Assembly (NCBI GenBank): GCA_964384255.1
Contig: CAYLKH010000003.1
Location: 1 to 64,000 of the forward strand
Source: SIG469 sp964384255
Lineage (GTDB): Bacteria > Bacillota > Clostridia > Oscillospirales > Oscillospiraceae
Reading direction: 5' to 3'
DNA length: 64,000 nucleotides
The first letter of the stretch is position 1, and every line of letters starts with the position of its first letter. The notes below the pieces were generated by a model. That model ran no database searches. It was given only the letters and a program-made list of their open reading frames with translations, and was not told the DNA's origin. This document shows positions 24,796 through 32,818 of this stretch, one piece after another. The position numbers and the translations under genes are program-made.

Positions 24796-25542
24796 TTATT
24801 TTCCTTCCATTAGTATTTCGATGGCACGACAGGCTATGCGGATAGCCCGTTCGGTGTCATGGCTTTCTTCGTTGGGAAGACCCAGCAGCTTGCGCTCCTG
24901 GTTCCAGACCACGTGGCACAGGGAGCCGAAGCGGACTTTGAGAGTGTCGGCCACGACGCACAGGGCGGCTGTTTCCATTTCGCTGGCCAGAACGCCCAGC
25001 CGCTTCCAGGCTTCCCATTTTGCCAGAAGCTCGCCGGAAATGGGCATCTCATCCGGACGGTGCTGACCGTAGAAGGAGTCCTTGCACTGGACGACACCGG
25101 TGTGATAGGGGTGGCCGGACTCCTTTGCCGCGGCCACAAGGGCGGTGGTAACGTCGAAGCTGGTCACGGCGGGGTATTCCAGAGGCGCATATTCCTTTGA
25201 GGTGCCTTCAAAGCGGATGGCACCGGTGGCGATGACCGTATCGTTGGGCAAAACGTCGGTGGATATGCCGCCGCAGGTGCCAACGCGAATAAAGGTGTGA
25301 GCGCCAAGGGCTGCAAGCTCGGTCATGGCTATGGCGGCAGAGGGGCCGCCGATACCCGTAGAGCAGACGGACACGCTCTGACCGCCCAGCTTGCCGGTGA
25401 AAATGCGGTATTCTCTGTTTTGAATAACGAATCGGGGTTCGTCGAAATATTGGGCGATGATATCGCAGCGGTCAGGGTCGCCGGGAAGCAGACAATATCC
25501 GCCGATATCCTCCGGCCTGGCCTTGATGTGGTATTGTTCCAT
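24796..25542 (-). CDS. udp: Uridine phosphorylase family nucleoside phosphorylase
   Basis: 248 residues of the PNP/UDP phosphorylase superfamily, closest by motif to uridine phosphorylase: phosphate/ribose site 'LPGDPDRCDIIAQYF', 'GIGGPSAAIAMTELAALGA', 'FIRVGTCGGI', 'QCKDSFYGQH' and the ribose-binding 'ASEMETAALCVVAD'. The reaction is nucleoside plus phosphate to ribose-1-phosphate plus base. Full length. It is first in an operon with NTF2-like gene D, an unusual partner that raises the possibility of a nucleoside-like or ribosylated substrate. Confidence 0.9.
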   Translation of the reverse strand: MEQYHIKARPEDIGGYCLLPGDPDRCDIIAQYFDEPRFVIQNREYRIFTGKLGGQSVSVCSTGIGGPSAAIAMTELAALGAHTFIRVGTCGGISTDVLPNDTVIATGAIRFEGTSKEYAPLEYPAVTSFDVTTALVAAAKESGHPYHTGVVQCKDSFYGQHRPDEMPISGELLAKWEAWKRLGVLASEMETAALCVVADTLKVRFGSLCHVVWNQERKLLGLPNEESHDTERAIRIACRAIEILMEGK

Positions 25543-25561
25543 AGTGATGGTCCTTTCGTGT

Positions 25562-25820
25562 GTCAGGGGTTAGGGGTTAGTGCGAGGAGTGCCTGCGGCA
25601 CGCATTTGAATTTTTCTCTGTAGGCGCAAGGATGTAGGTTTGAAGTAACTATCTGGTTACGCAAGGGGTGAGATTGCCACGGGCTTCGCCCTCGCAATGA
25701 CGATTTAGGGATTAGAGATTAGTGGACGTAACGGCAAGTATTTGCGCTTGACACAACATTGTGGTTACGCAAGTTTGGAGATTGCCGCGACGGCTGCGCC
25801 GTCTCGCAATGACAGCGAAG
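25562..25820. repeat. Composite of dispersed intergenic repeats
   Basis: No gene is seen in 25543-25859. It holds 'GTGCCTGCGGCACGCATT' (family also at 34619, 53703, 56513), two copies of 'GAGATTGCC..CGCAATGAC' modules with inverted GC-rich cores (25671-25702, 25781-25813; also 34551-34587) and 'TTTAGGGATTAGAGATTAG' followed by ~55 bp that recur at 56418-56490. Confidence 0.75.
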
Positions 25821-25859
25821 GGACGCTGTTATCTGCCGTCGGCTGATCCATGCTCTTCG

Positions 25860-27152
25860 TTAAATAAACAGATTTTTTTCGGCCTGCCGCCTCAGCTCTG
25901 CCCGATGATCGGGGTGGGCGATGGCAATAAGGTTCAGCGCCCGCTGACGGACGGTGCGGCCCCGGAGAGGGGCGATACCGTATTCGGTGACGATGTAATC
26001 GGCGTAGTTACGGGGGACGGTTACCTGAGCGCCCTCTTTAAGCAGGCAGTTGATTTTTGAAAAGCCCTTTTTGGAGGTGCTGGTGAAGGCATAGATTCCG
26101 CGGCCGCCTTTGGAATGAAGGGCGCCATAGGCAAAATCGAAGGCGCCGCCAGAGCCGGACACCTGACGGGAACCGACGCTTTCGGAGCATATCTGACCGG
26201 TCAGGTCTATTTCGATGGCGGTGTTGATAGACACCATGTTGTCGTTTTTCATAATGTTGACAGGGTCAACTACCCATGTTCCCGGGAGCATACGACATTT
26301 GGGGTCGTTGAAAATGGTTTCGTACAGCGCCAGGTCGCCGCCGGCGAAACAGCCGATATGCTCGCCTTTGTGGAAGTTTTTGCGTTCGCCGGTGATGATT
26401 CCCCGGCGGATCATTTCGCCCATGGTGGCGGTGACCATTTCGGTGTGGAGGCCCAGATCCTTAAGGTCGTACATGGCCTTGGCTATGGCGTTGGGCAGGC
26501 CGCCGATACCCAGCTGGATGCAGTCGCCGTCGTGAACCAGCTCCCGGCAGTTTTCAGCAACCTTCTGCTCCTCGGCGGTAGAGTTGATGGTAGGAAGATC
26601 CCACAGACCGTGCTCCGTTTCGTAAAGGGCGGTAACGTCGTTGATATTTATGACAATGCCGTCCTTCATGGGTTTCAGGTGGGGATTGACCTCGAGAATG
26701 ATGTCTCTGGCGGATTTGATGAACTCAAAGCCCCATTGGAGACACAGACCGGCGTTGAAGTTGCCGTTTTCATCCATAGGAGAGACAGAGGCGATGAACA
26801 CGGTGCATGGGGACACGGCGTTATAAAAGGGTTCAAAGTCGGGAATGTCGGTGGGGATATAGCTGCTGTTGCCATACAGGTTGCCCTGACGGTGGGAGGG
26901 GCCAAAATAGTAACCGGCGCTGTTGATGTGGCCGTCCATGCCTTCGTCTGTTATGCATCGGTAAATATTGTTAGCTCCTTTGATGAGCATAACGTTGCTT
27001 ACTCGGGGAGCAATGGTGTGCATCTGCTTGATAATGTCCTCAGGTTCGTGGTTGTCGGCCATGGCGACCACAACATCGTTGGAGCGAATAAGCTCAAGAC
27101 ACTGGTCGGCAGTACGCTTTTTCAGGTTGTAAAGCGAAGTATAGTCTGACAT
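25860..27152 (-). CDS. Acetyl-CoA hydrolase/transferase family CoA-transferase
   Basis: 430 residues of the family that includes 4-hydroxybutyrate CoA-transferase and acetate/butyrate CoA-transferases. Seen: N-terminal domain 'VFIASVSPMDENGNFNAGLC', 'CIQLGIGGLPNAIAKAMYDL', 'LGLHTEMVTATMGEMI' (the HTEM Glu is the expected catalytic residue), and C-terminal 'GSGGAFDFAYGALHSKGGRG' and 'VTEYGIAPLRGRTVRQRA'. It would move CoA between acetyl-CoA and a carboxylic acid, activating or releasing a substrate. It is divergent from trio 2, sharing a 229-bp control region, which ties it to that enzyme set. An extended -10 (TGATATAAT, 27200-27192) precedes it. Confidence 0.9.
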   Translation of the reverse strand: MSDYTSLYNLKKRTADQCLELIRSNDVVVAMADNHEPEDIIKQMHTIAPRVSNVMLIKGANNIYRCITDEGMDGHINSAGYYFGPSHRQGNLYGNSSYIPTDIPDFEPFYNAVSPCTVFIASVSPMDENGNFNAGLCLQWGFEFIKSARDIILEVNPHLKPMKDGIVININDVTALYETEHGLWDLPTINSTAEEQKVAENCRELVHDGDCIQLGIGGLPNAIAKAMYDLKDLGLHTEMVTATMGEMIRRGIITGERKNFHKGEHIGCFAGGDLALYETIFNDPKCRMLPGTWVVDPVNIMKNDNMVSINTAIEIDLTGQICSESVGSRQVSGSGGAFDFAYGALHSKGGRGIYAFTSTSKKGFSKINCLLKEGAQVTVPRNYADYIVTEYGIAPLRGRTVRQRALNLIAIAHPDHRAELRRQAEKNLFI

Positions 27153-27191
27153 TTCTCATCCTCTTTAGTTGAAATATTATCTTATATCAGC

Positions 27192-27200
27192 ATTATATCA
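27192..27200 (-). promoter_or_regulatory. Extended -10 promoter of the CoA-transferase gene
   Basis: Minus strand TGATATAAT, an extended -10 box; no clear -35 is visible. Confidence 0.45.
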
Positions 27201-27288
27201 AAGAGAAAAGGAAAATAAAAGGGGCAAAAAGAAGCGGTGGCCTGAGACACAGTTACAAAAGTGCTTCCCTAATGACATAAAAAGCGTC

Positions 27289-27318
27289 TTGTAATTGGAA
27301 GCGGTTTATAAGTATTAT
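27289..27318 (+). promoter_or_regulatory. Promoter of NTF2 trio 2
   Basis: -35 TTGTAA (27289), 18-bp spacer, -10 TATTAT (27313). An inverted pair GCTTCC (about 27263) / GGAAGC (about 27297) spans the -35 region. Confidence 0.5.
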
Positions 27319-27381
27319 ATCTGTATAGTAAGAAAGTATGGAGCAATATGAACAGAAAACGAAGAAACGAGAGGAAACAAG

Positions 27382-28113
27382 ATGGCTAAAAGACAATTTT
27401 CACCCGAACAGCTGCTTGACCGGTGGGAAGCCCGCCGGGAGATGCAGAACATTATGGGCAGACTTACCCAGAGCTATCTGATGATGGAGGAAGCCCGGAT
27501 CTATGACCGCTGGTGGAGCAAAAGGGAGGATGTGTGCCTGGGCGTTAACACCGGATGGTACAGCGGGAAGGACGCTGTCAGGGAATACTATGACGCTCTT
27601 GGCAGAAAAATCGCCCTGGCCAGCGGTATCATTGCTGAAATATTCCCTGAAAAACTGGGCGGCAAAACCAGAGAAGAACTGTATGGCGTGGGCCAGCTGG
27701 GTGTCAAGCCTGTGGATACCTTTGTAATTGAGATCGCAGGCGACGGAAAAACGGCAAAGGGCATATGGAGCCTTCATGGCACCTATGCTGACATAACAGC
27801 TTCCGGACCGGTCAGCTTTTGGGATTGGGGATATTACTGCGTTGATTTTATTCTGGACGATGAAGGCTGGAAGATATGGCATATGCAGTATCTGACCGAT
27901 ATCAACAACCCCACCGGCGGCGACTGGGCGGATAAGCCTCTGAGCTGGCCCGAAGATCCCAAATTCGCGGCCATGAAGGACTTTACCTTCCCTGAGCCAA
28001 ACGTGCCTGCCGTGCTTCGGCAGAGCTATTATCCCGGCAGACCCTTTACCGAAACGCCTCCTCTGCCGGAACCTTATGAGACTTTTGCCGAAACCTTCAG
28101 CTATGGAATTTAA
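27382..28113 (+). CDS. NTF2/SnoaL-like protein, trio 2 member A2
   Basis: 243 residues, NTF2-like, clear paralogue of A1: 'MQNIMGRLTQSYLMMEEARI', 'SKREDVCLGVNTGWYSGKDA', 'FPEKLGGKTREELYGVG', closing strands 'DFILDDEGWKIWHMQYLTDI' and the tail 'YETFAETFSYGI'. The tail is identical in its last eight residues to A1, so the C-terminus is under strong constraint and may be an interaction site. First gene of A2-B2-C2; the FAD flavoprotein follows downstream. Confidence 0.85.
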   Translation: MAKRQFSPEQLLDRWEARREMQNIMGRLTQSYLMMEEARIYDRWWSKREDVCLGVNTGWYSGKDAVREYYDALGRKIALASGIIAEIFPEKLGGKTREELYGVGQLGVKPVDTFVIEIAGDGKTAKGIWSLHGTYADITASGPVSFWDWGYYCVDFILDDEGWKIWHMQYLTDINNPTGGDWADKPLSWPEDPKFAAMKDFTFPEPNVPAVLRQSYYPGRPFTETPPLPEPYETFAETFSYGI

Positions 28114-28131
28114 GAAAGGGGCAGCAGCGAT

Positions 28132-28974
28132 ATGATGAATTCAAGATATACCAACGAAGAGCTGGTCACCCGGCTTTGGGACAAGGAAGAGATCAAAGAC
28201 CTTATGAGTCGCCGCTGCTACTATAAGCAGAACGACTGGCGGCAGAAAGAGCTGGACGAGCTTTGGGTCAGCCATGAGGACCACAGGGCCTCCGCGTCTC
28301 TTGCCAACAATCTGGGCTATTTTGTTGGCATGGGCGATATTAAAAGATACTATGTTGACGGCATTGCCGAAAAGCGGGCCGCTCAGCTGGAAATGGTCAG
28401 GGACAGTTACCCCGATGCGGAATGCGGCAACAGCGTTATGAACGCCCACACCTACCACACCGTTATGGTCGAGCTTTCCGGCGACGGAAAGACCGCCAGA
28501 TATCTGGCTTATGACCACGGCCATCAGACCGACCCCCAGCCGGATGGCGGCGCGAAGGGATACTGGACCTCGGGCCATATTCTGGCAGATCTGGTCAAGG
28601 AAGACGGGACCTGGAAGATATGGCACATCAAGGGTATGCACGATCTGACCATTCCGGCGGCTCCGGTCCCCGGTGCTGGCGGTGGATTTGGCGGTCCGCC
28701 TCCCCAGGAGGGGGATGACGGCAATGACGGACCTCCTCCCGAGGGGGGAGAAGGCGGCGGACCCGGCGGACCTCCCATGATGCCGGATATGGGTCCGGAC
28801 CCCTATGAGGACGATTATGGCGTTCCTACTGTGGCGTTGCCCTATGAGGTCAAGTGGGGATGGAACGATCTGCCAAAGCAGATGCCGAACACCTACTCGC
28901 CCAACGAAACCTACGAACCCAAAATCAGCTATGGTCCCGAGGGCCATCCGGATCAGCTAAGATCCTGGAGATAA
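28132..28974 (+). CDS. NTF2/SnoaL-like protein with Gly/Pro tract, trio 2 member B2
   Basis: 280 residues, paralogue of B1: 'VTRLWDKEEIKDLMSRRCYY', 'ELDELWVSHEDHRASASLAN', 'IKRYYVDGIAEKRAAQLEM', closing strands 'DLVKEDGTWKIWHIKGMHDL'. Residues ~178-222 form a Gly/Pro tract broken by acidic residues (GGFGGPPPQEGDDGND, then PPPEGGEGGGPGGPPMM) that B1 lacks at the same point. The tail 'ISYGPEGHPDQLRSW' matches B1. In this trio the tract is in B, whereas in trio 1 it is in C. Ribosome site AAGGGG; ATG 28132 or 28135. Confidence 0.83.
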   Translation: MMNSRYTNEELVTRLWDKEEIKDLMSRRCYYKQNDWRQKELDELWVSHEDHRASASLANNLGYFVGMGDIKRYYVDGIAEKRAAQLEMVRDSYPDAECGNSVMNAHTYHTVMVELSGDGKTARYLAYDHGHQTDPQPDGGAKGYWTSGHILADLVKEDGTWKIWHIKGMHDLTIPAAPVPGAGGGFGGPPPQEGDDGNDGPPPEGGEGGGPGGPPMMPDMGPDPYEDDYGVPTVALPYEVKWGWNDLPKQMPNTYSPNETYEPKISYGPEGHPDQLRSWR

Positions 28975-28987
28975 GGAGGAAGCCGAA

Positions 28988-29734
28988 ATGTCAAAAGAAC
29001 TTACCTTTGAGCAGCGGCTGCACAATGCGCTGGGCAGCCAGCAGTGTGAAAATATCAAATCGACCCACAGCTATCTCCACGGCATGATGTATTCTGCCGA
29101 GGAATGGGACGGCATATGGAACCGCAGCAAGGACGCAACCTGGGCCCACAGCTTTGGCCGTATGGTGGGGTTTGACCAGATCTGGTGGGACAGCGTGTGC
29201 CTGGTGGATCCGGGGGCATATCAGCAGTTTTTGAAAGCCCTTGAAACAGATCCGGAGGTTGCCCGGAAGGACCCCAGATCCATGGGCAAAAACGCCTGTC
29301 ATGCTCTGTCCTCGGGAGTTGTTGAGGTGGCGGCTGATGGCAGGTCATGCCGGTCCAGCTATATCACTCCCGGCCCGTTTGTTATGGGCAATGGCTTCGT
29401 TTCCGGCGGGCGAATACTCAACGAGCGCTACGGCTCTGACTTTGTTTACAGCAATGGCCGGTGGGAATATCTCCACGAGCAGGTTTGCCCTGATGGGTTT
29501 GCGGATTATAACAACGGCAACTGGGCCCACGTTCGCTATGAGCAGGCTTTGAAGGGGAACTTCACCCAGCCGGGTTATCACAATCCGCCTCCGGTGACCG
29601 ATCCCGGACCGCTGCATGTGGATTATGACATAGTTCAAACTGTTCAGAAGACCGTTCCCTGGCCCGAACCCTACGAAACGCTGGACGACGACAACTCCTA
29701 TTCTCCCGGCAGGAACGACCCTGACAATTTTTGA
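28988..29734 (+). CDS. NTF2/SnoaL-like protein, trio 2 member C2
   Basis: 248 residues, paralogue of C1 without the Gly/Pro tract: 'HSYLHGMMYSAEEWDGIWN', 'ATWAHSFGRMVGFDQIWWDS', 'SDFVYSNGRWEYLHEQVCPD', and the tail 'TVPWPEPYETLDDDNSYSPG'. The point where C1 carries its tract is bridged here by 'FTQPGYHNPPPVTDPGPLH'. Ribosome site AAGGAGG. A hairpin without T run separates it from the flavoprotein gene. Confidence 0.83.
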   Translation: MSKELTFEQRLHNALGSQQCENIKSTHSYLHGMMYSAEEWDGIWNRSKDATWAHSFGRMVGFDQIWWDSVCLVDPGAYQQFLKALETDPEVARKDPRSMGKNACHALSSGVVEVAADGRSCRSSYITPGPFVMGNGFVSGGRILNERYGSDFVYSNGRWEYLHEQVCPDGFADYNNGNWAHVRYEQALKGNFTQPGYHNPPPVTDPGPLHVDYDIVQTVQKTVPWPEPYETLDDDNSYSPGRNDPDNF

Positions 29735-29747
29735 TTTTTACCCGGCA

Positions 29748-29772
29748 AAGCCCGCTGCCCTGAGGCGGGCTT
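29748..29772 (+). other. Intercistronic hairpin
   Basis: AAGCCCGC / GCGGGCTT with no T tract, between C2 and the flavoprotein gene. It may set message stability or partial read-through. Confidence 0.4.
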
Positions 29773-29794
29773 CGGACACAAGGAGGAATAAGCA

Positions 29795-31528
29795 ATGAGC
29801 AATTGGCGCGTTCGCCCCGAACCGGTTGACGAAAGCAGGATAGCATTCAGCCATGAATGTGACGTGCTGGTGGTTGGCCTGGCTCACGCGGGAACAGCTG
29901 CTGCCAGAGCGGCGGCTGAGGCGGGAGCAAAGGTCATGGGTATTGAGGAAAAGCAGGCTGAACGGTTCAGCGTATGGGGCGCTGACTATGGGCATTTTAA
30001 TTCAAAATTCCTTGCAAGCCGCGGAGTTCCCCAGGTCGACCCCATAGACTACTATAACGAAATGATGCGCAGAGCCCTGGGGCGGGCAAACCCGGGACTT
30101 GTTATGAAGTTTTGCCAAAACGCGGGTGCAGCCTTTGACTGGTATACTGATATGGTAGAGGATTTTTCCACCGTCAGCGTTGCTTTCTGGCCCGGTGGAA
30201 ACAAGTTTGACGGCGAAATGGCGGGTTTCCGCTTCTGGCCAGGCACGGCCCAGTTCCGGGGAGCTTTTGGAGGGCCTCCCGGAGGCGGTGGCAAAGGTCC
30301 CGGTGGCCCCGGTGGACCCGGTGGTCCCGGTGAAGGTCCCGGAGGTCCCCCGGGTGAAGGCGAGGATCATGGCGGCGACCGATTTATGGATGTCAACAAT
30401 GGGGGCATCGATCCCCTTGAACAGGTCAAGACCCAGCCCAATCTGACGCTGCTGGCAAAGGCCAATCATCAAAAGGCCCGTGAGCTTGGCGCTGAGCTGT
30501 TTTTCGGAATGTCGGCAGTGGATATCATTAAGGAAAATGGCAGGGTCGCAGGAGTGATAGCCGTTGATAAAGAAGGCAGATACCATCGCTATATGGCATC
30601 CAGAGCTGTTGTTCTGGCAGCGGGAGGCTTTGGCGGCAACAGGGAAATGCTTGAAGATCTGCTTCCTGATTTTAAGGGGCTTTTCAGCGGAGACGAGGAT
30701 TTCCCCAAAGGTATGGGCCGCAGCGGCATAGCCCTTAAACTGGGCGTGTGGGCCGGTGGTCGGCTTGAAGCCGGGCCTATTGCAACTATGGGAGGAAACT
30801 TTAATACTCCCCGGGGATTTAACTGCGTCCACGGTCTGCTGTGGCTGGATACAAAAGGCAAGAGATTTTGCAACGAGTGCTTTGGCGACCCGGTCATAAC
30901 CGGATTCCAGGGCAACCAGCTTAAGCATGGCACATACTACAACATTTTTGATTCTAACGTTATGGACGATCTCCAGTGGGCCGTACCGGCTCACGAGGGC
31001 TTCGATTATGCCAACGAAGGCTATATCCAGAACGTAACAAGAGCCATGGAGGCGGCTAAGGCAGCCGGGAAGGGCGGAGCCATATCCAGAGCGCCCAATG
31101 GCCCGGTGCGTATCGTGTGCGGCAACAACATGGAAGAACTGCTGGACAATGCCGAGCTGGAAGGTCAGCTCCGTGAAAACGTTAAGGCAAGTATCCTGAG
31201 ATACAACGAGATATGCCGGGCGGGGCGTGACGACGATTTTGGCAAGGATGCCAAGCTGCTGCGGCCCCTTGATCAATGGCCGCTGTATATCCAGTTTAAC
31301 GACTACAACTATGTTGGCCGTATAATGTGTACCTGCGGTGGCCTGTTGACCGACGAAAAGCAAAACGTAGTTGATGACGGGTTTGAGCCTGTTCCCGGGC
31401 TTTATGCCACCGGCAACTGCTGCGGACGACGCTTTGGCCCCCAGTATTCTACCCCCACTGCCGGATTGAGCATAGGTATGTGCGTAACTCTGGGCAGAGA
31501 AGCGGGCAGGGAAGCTGCCGGAGCCTGA
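29795..31528 (+). CDS. FAD-dependent oxidoreductase (fumarate-reductase/ketosteroid dehydrogenase-like) with Gly-Gly-Pro tract
   Basis: 577 residues of the FAD-binding-2 superfamily. N-terminal Rossmann motif 'CDVLVVGLAHAGTAAARAAA', with the second Gly of GxGxxG replaced by Ala; FAD end motif 'PGLYATGNCCGRRFGPQYST' plus 'TAGLSIGMCVTLGREAG'; middle 'SRAVVLAAGGFGGNREMLED'. Residues ~158-192 are a Gly/Pro tract (PGGGGKGPGGPGGPGGPG and on), just before 'DPLEQVKTQPNLTLLAKANH', i.e. between the FAD domain and the rest of the core. No heme or Tat signal, so it is cytosolic. Likely an enoate reductase or dehydrogenase of cyclic or unsaturated acids; substrate unknown. Confidence 0.88.
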   Translation: MSNWRVRPEPVDESRIAFSHECDVLVVGLAHAGTAAARAAAEAGAKVMGIEEKQAERFSVWGADYGHFNSKFLASRGVPQVDPIDYYNEMMRRALGRANPGLVMKFCQNAGAAFDWYTDMVEDFSTVSVAFWPGGNKFDGEMAGFRFWPGTAQFRGAFGGPPGGGGKGPGGPGGPGGPGEGPGGPPGEGEDHGGDRFMDVNNGGIDPLEQVKTQPNLTLLAKANHQKARELGAELFFGMSAVDIIKENGRVAGVIAVDKEGRYHRYMASRAVVLAAGGFGGNREMLEDLLPDFKGLFSGDEDFPKGMGRSGIALKLGVWAGGRLEAGPIATMGGNFNTPRGFNCVHGLLWLDTKGKRFCNECFGDPVITGFQGNQLKHGTYYNIFDSNVMDDLQWAVPAHEGFDYANEGYIQNVTRAMEAAKAAGKGGAISRAPNGPVRIVCGNNMEELLDNAELEGQLRENVKASILRYNEICRAGRDDDFGKDAKLLRPLDQWPLYIQFNDYNYVGRIMCTCGGLLTDEKQNVVDDGFEPVPGLYATGNCCGRRFGPQYSTPTAGLSIGMCVTLGREAGREAAGA

Positions 31529-31571
31529 GGGCAGCCGGGACAGAACATGACCTTATAAGCAAGCACCTGAA

Positions 31572-31618
31572 AAAACTCGCAGCCGGAGGGCTAACCGCTT
31601 CCGGCTGCGAGTTTTTTG
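31572..31618 (+). terminator. Terminator of trio 2 / flavoprotein unit
   Basis: Arms AACTCGCAGCCGGA / TCCGGCTGCGAGTT, then TTTTT; AAAAAA on the other side. Confidence 0.9.
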
Positions 31619-31758
31619 CCACAATTGCCTCAATAGTAGACCTATTGCCGCTGTTATGTACCGCTAATGTCATTTTTCCTTCTCAAAACGTACATTTTAG
31701 TGACTTGAGAAAAGAATAATATGTTATCCGGAATATAGTAATTCGGAGGACATTTCCG

Positions 31759-32640
31759 TTGAATAGAAAAAATATGCAAAGGGTACTGCTGGTTGCGGTC
31801 ATGGTCGCGACGCTGCTGCTGTGTTGCGGCTTTTCCCCGTCGAGGTCGGCTGAGTTTCAGGGAGGACTGGGGAAATTTGCCGGCGGTCATCAGCTGGATT
31901 ATGTTTATTACGAACCTGAGGGTAAGGGCAGCTATCCTCTGGTAATATGGCTCCATGGTTTGGGCCACGGGAATTATCCCGGCGATCAGCTTAACGGCAA
32001 CGAGATAGAAAACTGGGCGACCCCGGAATATCAATCCCGGTTTAAGGACGGGGGAGGAGCCTATATCCTCTGTCCCCGAAGCCCCGAGGACAAGGGCGTT
32101 ACATGGTGGTCGCAGGGGATGGAAAAGGCGCTTATGGCGCTTATAGAGTCGTTTATTCAGGAACATCCAAATGTTGACACTGACCGGATATATATCGGCG
32201 GGTTTTCCCTGGGCGGATATATGACCATTGAAATGTTGAAGGCGTATCCCGACTATTTCGCGGCGGCGTTTCCTGTTTGTCCGGCGGTCAGTCCCTGGGA
32301 ATCGGATCTGAGCCAGTTGGCGGATATACCCATATGGATAACCACATCCACGCTGGACGAGACGGTGCCATACAAGGTGGTTTCGAGCTTCTGGAGCCAG
32401 CTGATGGAGGTCAGCACGATCCCCGGCGACTGCCGGATATCCCTCCTGGGTCAGGCCAGAGGTCAGGACGGAAGGAATCTGAACAATAACCACTATTCCT
32501 GGTATGCGGTCACGTCGGATATGTTTACCGCAAGAGGGGCTGTGTATTACAGCATGAATACATGTAACGGCTGTGGCAGCAAGGTTGAACTGAGATATCC
32601 CAACGGGATGATATCATGGCTGTCGGCCCATTCAAAATAA
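31759..32640 (+). CDS. Secreted alpha/beta hydrolase (phospholipase/carboxylesterase-like)
   Basis: 293 residues starting at TTG 31759, 8 bases after GGAGGA. Signal peptide 'MQRVLLVAVMVATLLLCCGF', perhaps a lipoprotein (LLCC-G). Hydrolase core: 'YPLVIWLHGLGHG' (oxyanion region), nucleophile elbow 'GGFSLGGYM' (Ser), 'WITTSTLDETVPYKV' (Asp), and a late 'NNNHYSWY' offering the His. This is the layout of PHB-depolymerase-like or phospholipase/carboxylesterase enzymes. The substrate outside the cell is not known. Confidence 0.82.
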   Translation: MNRKNMQRVLLVAVMVATLLLCCGFSPSRSAEFQGGLGKFAGGHQLDYVYYEPEGKGSYPLVIWLHGLGHGNYPGDQLNGNEIENWATPEYQSRFKDGGGAYILCPRSPEDKGVTWWSQGMEKALMALIESFIQEHPNVDTDRIYIGGFSLGGYMTIEMLKAYPDYFAAAFPVCPAVSPWESDLSQLADIPIWITTSTLDETVPYKVVSSFWSQLMEVSTIPGDCRISLLGQARGQDGRNLNNNHYSWYAVTSDMFTARGAVYYSMNTCNGCGSKVELRYPNGMISWLSAHSK

Positions 32641-32650
32641 TAACCATCAG

Positions 32651-32691
32651 GGCTGTAAAGAGGAATGCATTTTACTCTTTACAGCCTTTTT
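32651..32691 (+). terminator. Terminator of the hydrolase gene
   Basis: Arms GGCTGTAAAGAG / CTCTTTACAGCC then TTTTTGC. Confidence 0.9.
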
Positions 32692-32818
32692 GCTGCTGAA
32701 AAATGTCGAAAAAATGGAAGATCATTACGAAAATCCTGTTGAAATGCACAGCGAAATATCATATAATGTTCGCGGTTTGTTGCTAAAGAATATAAAGAGA
32801 GAGGAACATCGACAAATA

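Noticed and set aside
29035..31363. Long antisense frames opposite trio 2 and the flavoprotein
   Set aside because: No start signals or domains; the plus strand is strongly coding.
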